From Sphagnum magellanicum (lineage: Eukaryota > Streptophyta > Sphagnopsida > Sphagnales > Sphagnaceae): 64,000 bases of DNA. The position numbers were made by a program, and so were the translations under genes. A model generated the notes under the pieces. The model was not told the origin of the DNA and searched no databases. It saw only the letters and a list, made by a program, of their open reading frames with translations. This document shows, in pieces, positions 60,612-64,000 of this stretch. The DNA is taken from contig CM038907.1 in NCBI GenBank assembly GCA_021904315.1, positions 18,607,223 to 18,671,222 of the forward strand, read 5' to 3'. The first letter of the stretch is position 1. Every line of letters starts with the position of its first letter.

Positions 60612-63174
60612 TTCACGTCACTCCTACATGGCATGGGGATATTCTAAAAATATTATGTCCCCATCATCAAAATATTCCAAGTATATTCATTCATGTTCAC
60701 AAGCTTATGCTCACATGCTCATGCTTGCTTCATAGTGTCATTGGTCTAGTGACAATATGTGTTGTGTAAATTTTTTTGTGTGAACAAGGTGTTTACCAAA
60801 AAGGTCACATCAAGATTTTTGGAAATGTTTATTTGCCATCATGGAAGAGGAAGGATGTGAATGTCCACTTCATGAAGCAAGAAAGATAGTGCATTATGTT
60901 TTTGGCTTTGTGCTTATATTAACTATGTGTTCCTCAATTTGTGTGTAATTTTTTTATAGGTGATTTGAAGATTGGTGTTGAAAATGTTTGTATGGGTGAG
61001 AATGGTGAATATCAATGGGCAAAAAACTTGAGATTTTCATTAATCTATCTTGGATTTAGGTGGACTTGTGTAAACTAGAAGGTTTAGGCTAGGTTTTTGT
61101 TTATCCTTGGTATTCATATGGGCAATGAGATGGAGATATCAAGAAGAGGCAATTTGGGAATCACATTATGCTACACTTTGCATATTGCTAGAGGGTTACA
61201 AGCTCATAAGGATTCTAGAACACTACAAGTTATAATCCAAAGGTAGATCCCAAAACTCATCCAATGTTATAAACTTTCAGTAAAAATCTTCTTATGTTAT
61301 GGTAAATGGATGATTATTTATCATCTTATGTGGGTTTTTTGTTCATAAGTAAATAATATGTTTGAGTAGGATTGTAATCATGCCATTGTTAAAGCTATGA
61401 GAATTGAATTATGAATTTTTATTTTCGTTGTTCATGAGGATTAGGGTTTTAGTACCCTTTTTTTTAGTTAAAACTAATTCTAATATAAATCAAATAAGTA
61501 ATTAAATAACATTAAAAATATATAACTTGAATGTTAGAGTTTTCTAAATAAACATGGGACCAAAACCTTGTGTTTGCTTAATTCTCAAGCTATAATGTCA
61601 AATCTGACATGAAAATTTTACATTGTGTGAGGTGCAAAAATCAAATTTCCATCACAATTCATCATAAAACTAATTTCATATCAAATTGTTGCCCATCACA
61701 AACCCATGTGCTTGTATGTGTGAAATTCATCGTCCCATGAAACTTTTCGTGTTTTTTTTTTCACTTATGTGATTTCAAACTTTGTGAATGCTCATGAGTG
61801 TTTGTGAATGTTTCTGAGTGTTTGCTCCAACTTCATAAGTGTTCATGAGTTTTGTGAGCACTTATGAATCAAGCAGTGAACACATTATGAAGTTTGTTGC
61901 AAGGTTGGTGAGCTTTGTGAACAAATTTTGTGTGCTTGGAGTGGAGCTGTGTGTAGTAAAGTTGCTTGTGATGTTGGCATCTCATGTGTCAATTGTAGCA
62001 CTACCCAATCTCTTTTATGCACCATTGCCATGTAGCTTTCAAGGGTAGTTGTGGTCAACAACTATTTGATCATCACTACCTGCAAGTCTGATCATTGTTA
62101 TTTGCAAGTCTATAGCATGTGTTGGTAGTCTCTTGTAACTTCCAATTGGTTCGAATTTTGCTGAGGGTTAAGATATATACTATTCTTTTGCAACCACTGT
62201 AGATCAGTCAAAAAAGAGAGCTTCCAAATGAGCCATGTTTTTGAGAAAAAGCTTGATCCAAGTGGACAGCCCACAGGTTGAAACAAATGTTGTTGAAATG
62301 GAGTTCATGTTGGGTTTTCAATTTTTGGCTCCTTATTGTAAGATTTTGCAAACACCAACCAGGAAAAGATGAGACATAAAATAGGAGATGAAAGTGAAAC
62401 CCAACAAAGCACCAGCTTCCTGAAAACTCTATTAGGTTTGGCAGGCTTATTTTTAACATAGGTTTGAAGATTGTCATACCCAACAGTAATGTGACAAAGT
62501 GTTAAAATTCATCTGATTCACGAATTGTCTGAACTGACCTGCTTTGGTTCGTGAACACTGAAAATGAATCCCAATGCCGATCTTGCATTTTCTTTCTTTT
62601 TTTGTACAAATGAAAAAAAAATCATCTAAGAGAAAATCACAAAAGCGCCCACCTTGCATTTTATGTGCCTAGACAGAGATATAACAAATAAAATGGCTTT
62701 GCCATTGGGTTGGACAACATAAATGCAAAGCCCCTCATGACAAATACGTAATTCATTTTGCAACAAATATAAAATACTCAATGATGAACACAAGGTTATG
62801 TACATGGGAAGGCCTTGCTCCCCATGTCCTCCTCTAAATTTGAGGGTTGTGGCCTTGAGGGTGGTAGCCTAAGATGTAGGCATACCATCAAAGAATCTGC
62901 AGTACGAAAAGATTTTTTATTTGAATGGCAAAAGGTTTGCAAGCAAATGGCAGAAGATCCCTTCAATTGGTGAAACCATCTTTATCCTTTCAAATACAAA
63001 GAATCACTGAAAAGGAGCCTATAGCAATGCATTACAAATATCTCATTAAAAAGCCATTGTGACATCTGGAAACAATTTTTTTTTAAAATTCTGGCAATTC
63101 CCACTGGTGAAACTTAAGAGATAAGGCAGTTCTAACAAAGAGTGTCCAAGTGGTGTGTATTGTATATTGTACAC
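60612..63174. other. No confident gene
   Basis: Plus frame 61839-62048 arises from a TGTGAATG/TCATGAGTG repeat at 61780-61925. Minus frames at 62208-62659 lack recognised motifs. An AG|ATTCTTTGATG|gtatgc arrangement near 62895 on the minus strand could be splice-like, but this is weak. Confidence 0.3.
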
Positions 63175-63292
63175 CTAGACATCTCCCCAAACCATGCTTC
63201 AAAACTTCTGTTGAAGAACCATCCAGCATATTGTACCTCTCAATGGCACAGTGCTTGTTTAAATCCACTAGAATACCCTCCAAGCCCGGAAT
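63175..63292 (-). CDS. Exon-like block of an unidentified gene (118 bp)
   Basis: On the minus strand, TTTCAG| precedes and |GTGTAC follows a 118-bp open block reading IPGLEGILVDLNKHCAIERY, NMLDGSSTEVLKHGLGRCL. Both splice borders are plausible and the residue mix is protein-like, unlike the AT-driven frames around it. It may be an internal exon of a gene whose other exons lie beyond the window edge or among the unassigned minus-strand sequence at 62.2-62.9 kb. I do not recognise the family. It could also be a stray exon copied by a transposon. Confidence 0.4.
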
Positions 63293-63516
63293 CTGAAATT
63301 CATGCAGCACATGACAAACAACAAAAGTCATCAATCACGATCCTGTTGCTTGATGCAATGGCTCCGTGTCAGTTGTTCATTTTTGTTTTGTAAAAAAAAC
63401 AAATGTCATGAATCACAGAACATTAGATTTTGCAGGTGTACTCAAACAGTGTGCCAAAAACATGTAGAGTCTAGACACGTTTATCCAAAGACCAAGCCAT
63501 TAAAACATTTGTCACG

Positions 63517-63625
63517 GACACGTGCATTTCATTTCAGCTAACAACAGTTACAAATCAGACTTCCTCCCCAAAACTAACCCCTCACCATTGGATCTTTCTT
63601 TCATGGCGATTTTTTGCCACGTGGC
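63517..63625. promoter_or_regulatory. Two G-boxes (CACGTG)
   Basis: CACGTG occurs at 63519-63524 (GACACGTGCA) and 63618-63623 (GCCACGTGGC, a 10-bp palindrome). Such sites bind plant bZIP and bHLH factors. Spacing and the rising complexity towards the window end suggest a promoter, either for a plus-strand gene beyond 64000 or for the minus-strand exon at 63175. Confidence 0.4.
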
Positions 63626-63911
63626 GAAAAAAGATTTTGGAATTTTTTTGGAATTTTTTTTAATTAGTTTAAATTCGACTAATTTTTGCTAAAACTGAGA
63701 AAAAAAATCGCCAATTTTTTAAACCACAAAATTATTATTTTTAATAATAAAACCCTGCAAGTCACCAATTCCTCTTGTAAATTCATGTAGTGAATTTCAT
63801 ATTAATTAGCTGTCATTATATTATCTTTGTGGTGATGGGTCTCTTTGATTGGGCCCATTACCCAAAAAGCATTTTCACTGTGGACGTCCCAGTTAGAGAT
63901 AATTCTAGAAG

Positions 63912-63977
63912 GAGGGATTGGGGTTTTGGATGGAAGTCCGGAATGAGGGATTAGGGTTTCCGATGGAAGTCTGGAAT
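63912..63977. repeat. Tandem duplication, 2 x 33 bp with a telo-box-like TTAGGGTTT
   Basis: 63912-63944 and 63945-63977 both read GAGGGATT(G/A)GGGTTT then GATGGAAGTC and GGAAT, with four or so differences. The second copy carries TTAGGGTTT, a telo-box-like word seen near transcription starts of plant genes. Confidence 0.8.
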
Positions 63978-64000
63978 TACAAACCCATTCTCAGGCTGTG

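Overview
This is a stretch of land-plant nuclear DNA from a large, transposon-rich, AT-rich genome. The plant calls rest on GT-AG introns in plant-type genes (a chloroplast-type UPF0114 membrane protein, a GDSL esterase/lipase, a plant U-box/ARM protein) and on plant transposon families (Ty1/copia, Ty3/gypsy, PIF/Harbinger, CACTA, hAT-like). A gymnosperm or fern is my best guess, because nearly all of the elements are old and heavily mutated, but the sequence alone does not settle the lineage.

Layout. 0.6-0.8 kb: a Ty1/copia integrase scrap. 2.1-4.6 kb: a decayed PIF/Harbinger element with convergent ORF1 (trihelix/Myb-like) and DDE transposase. 5.07-6.0 kb and 14.04-14.97 kb: two inverted, diverged copies of one ~917-bp solo LTR, each with TG..CA-type ends and a 5-bp target duplication. 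11.8-17.3 kb, minus strand: the 3' part of a Ty3/gypsy element, with integrase C-terminus followed by an unusually long coiled-coil-rich extension, into which the second LTR jumped. 17.3-23.2 kb: CACTA-like termini around a U-box/ARM pseudogene, an AT-rich repeat field and a long near-perfect hairpin. 24.3-29.2 kb: a protein-kinase-like pseudogene and a hAT-like transposase remnant interrupted by an inverted-repeat element.

30.4-37.1 kb is the most gene-like part. A GDSL esterase/lipase pseudogene (+) lacks its first catalytic block. Next to it lies the only gene I can assemble intact: a five-exon UPF0114 membrane protein gene on the minus strand (33549-35524), with a likely transit peptide and a CpG-rich probable 5' leader or promoter near 36.8-37.1 kb.

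38-64 kb is again repeat-derived. It holds a 42-bp minisatellite, a CACTA right end at 46.4 kb, a TIR element at 47.1-47.7 kb, minus-strand transposon-protein remnants at 48.4-50.2 kb, an array of short palindromes at 50.4-51.4 kb, a complete non-autonomous CACTA element with 3-bp target duplication (52031-54074), a plus-strand transposase remnant (54.8-58.9 kb), a 5 x 70-bp minisatellite (59.7 kb), and, at the right edge, an unassigned exon-like block and G-boxes that may mark a promoter.

The genes do not form a pathway or operon. The window is mostly a record of nested transposition followed by C-to-T decay. I found no convincing new functional system. The points most worth a second look are the coiled-coil extension of the gypsy element, the 77-bp-arm hairpin at 22.4-22.6 kb and the palindrome array at 50.4-51.4 kb.
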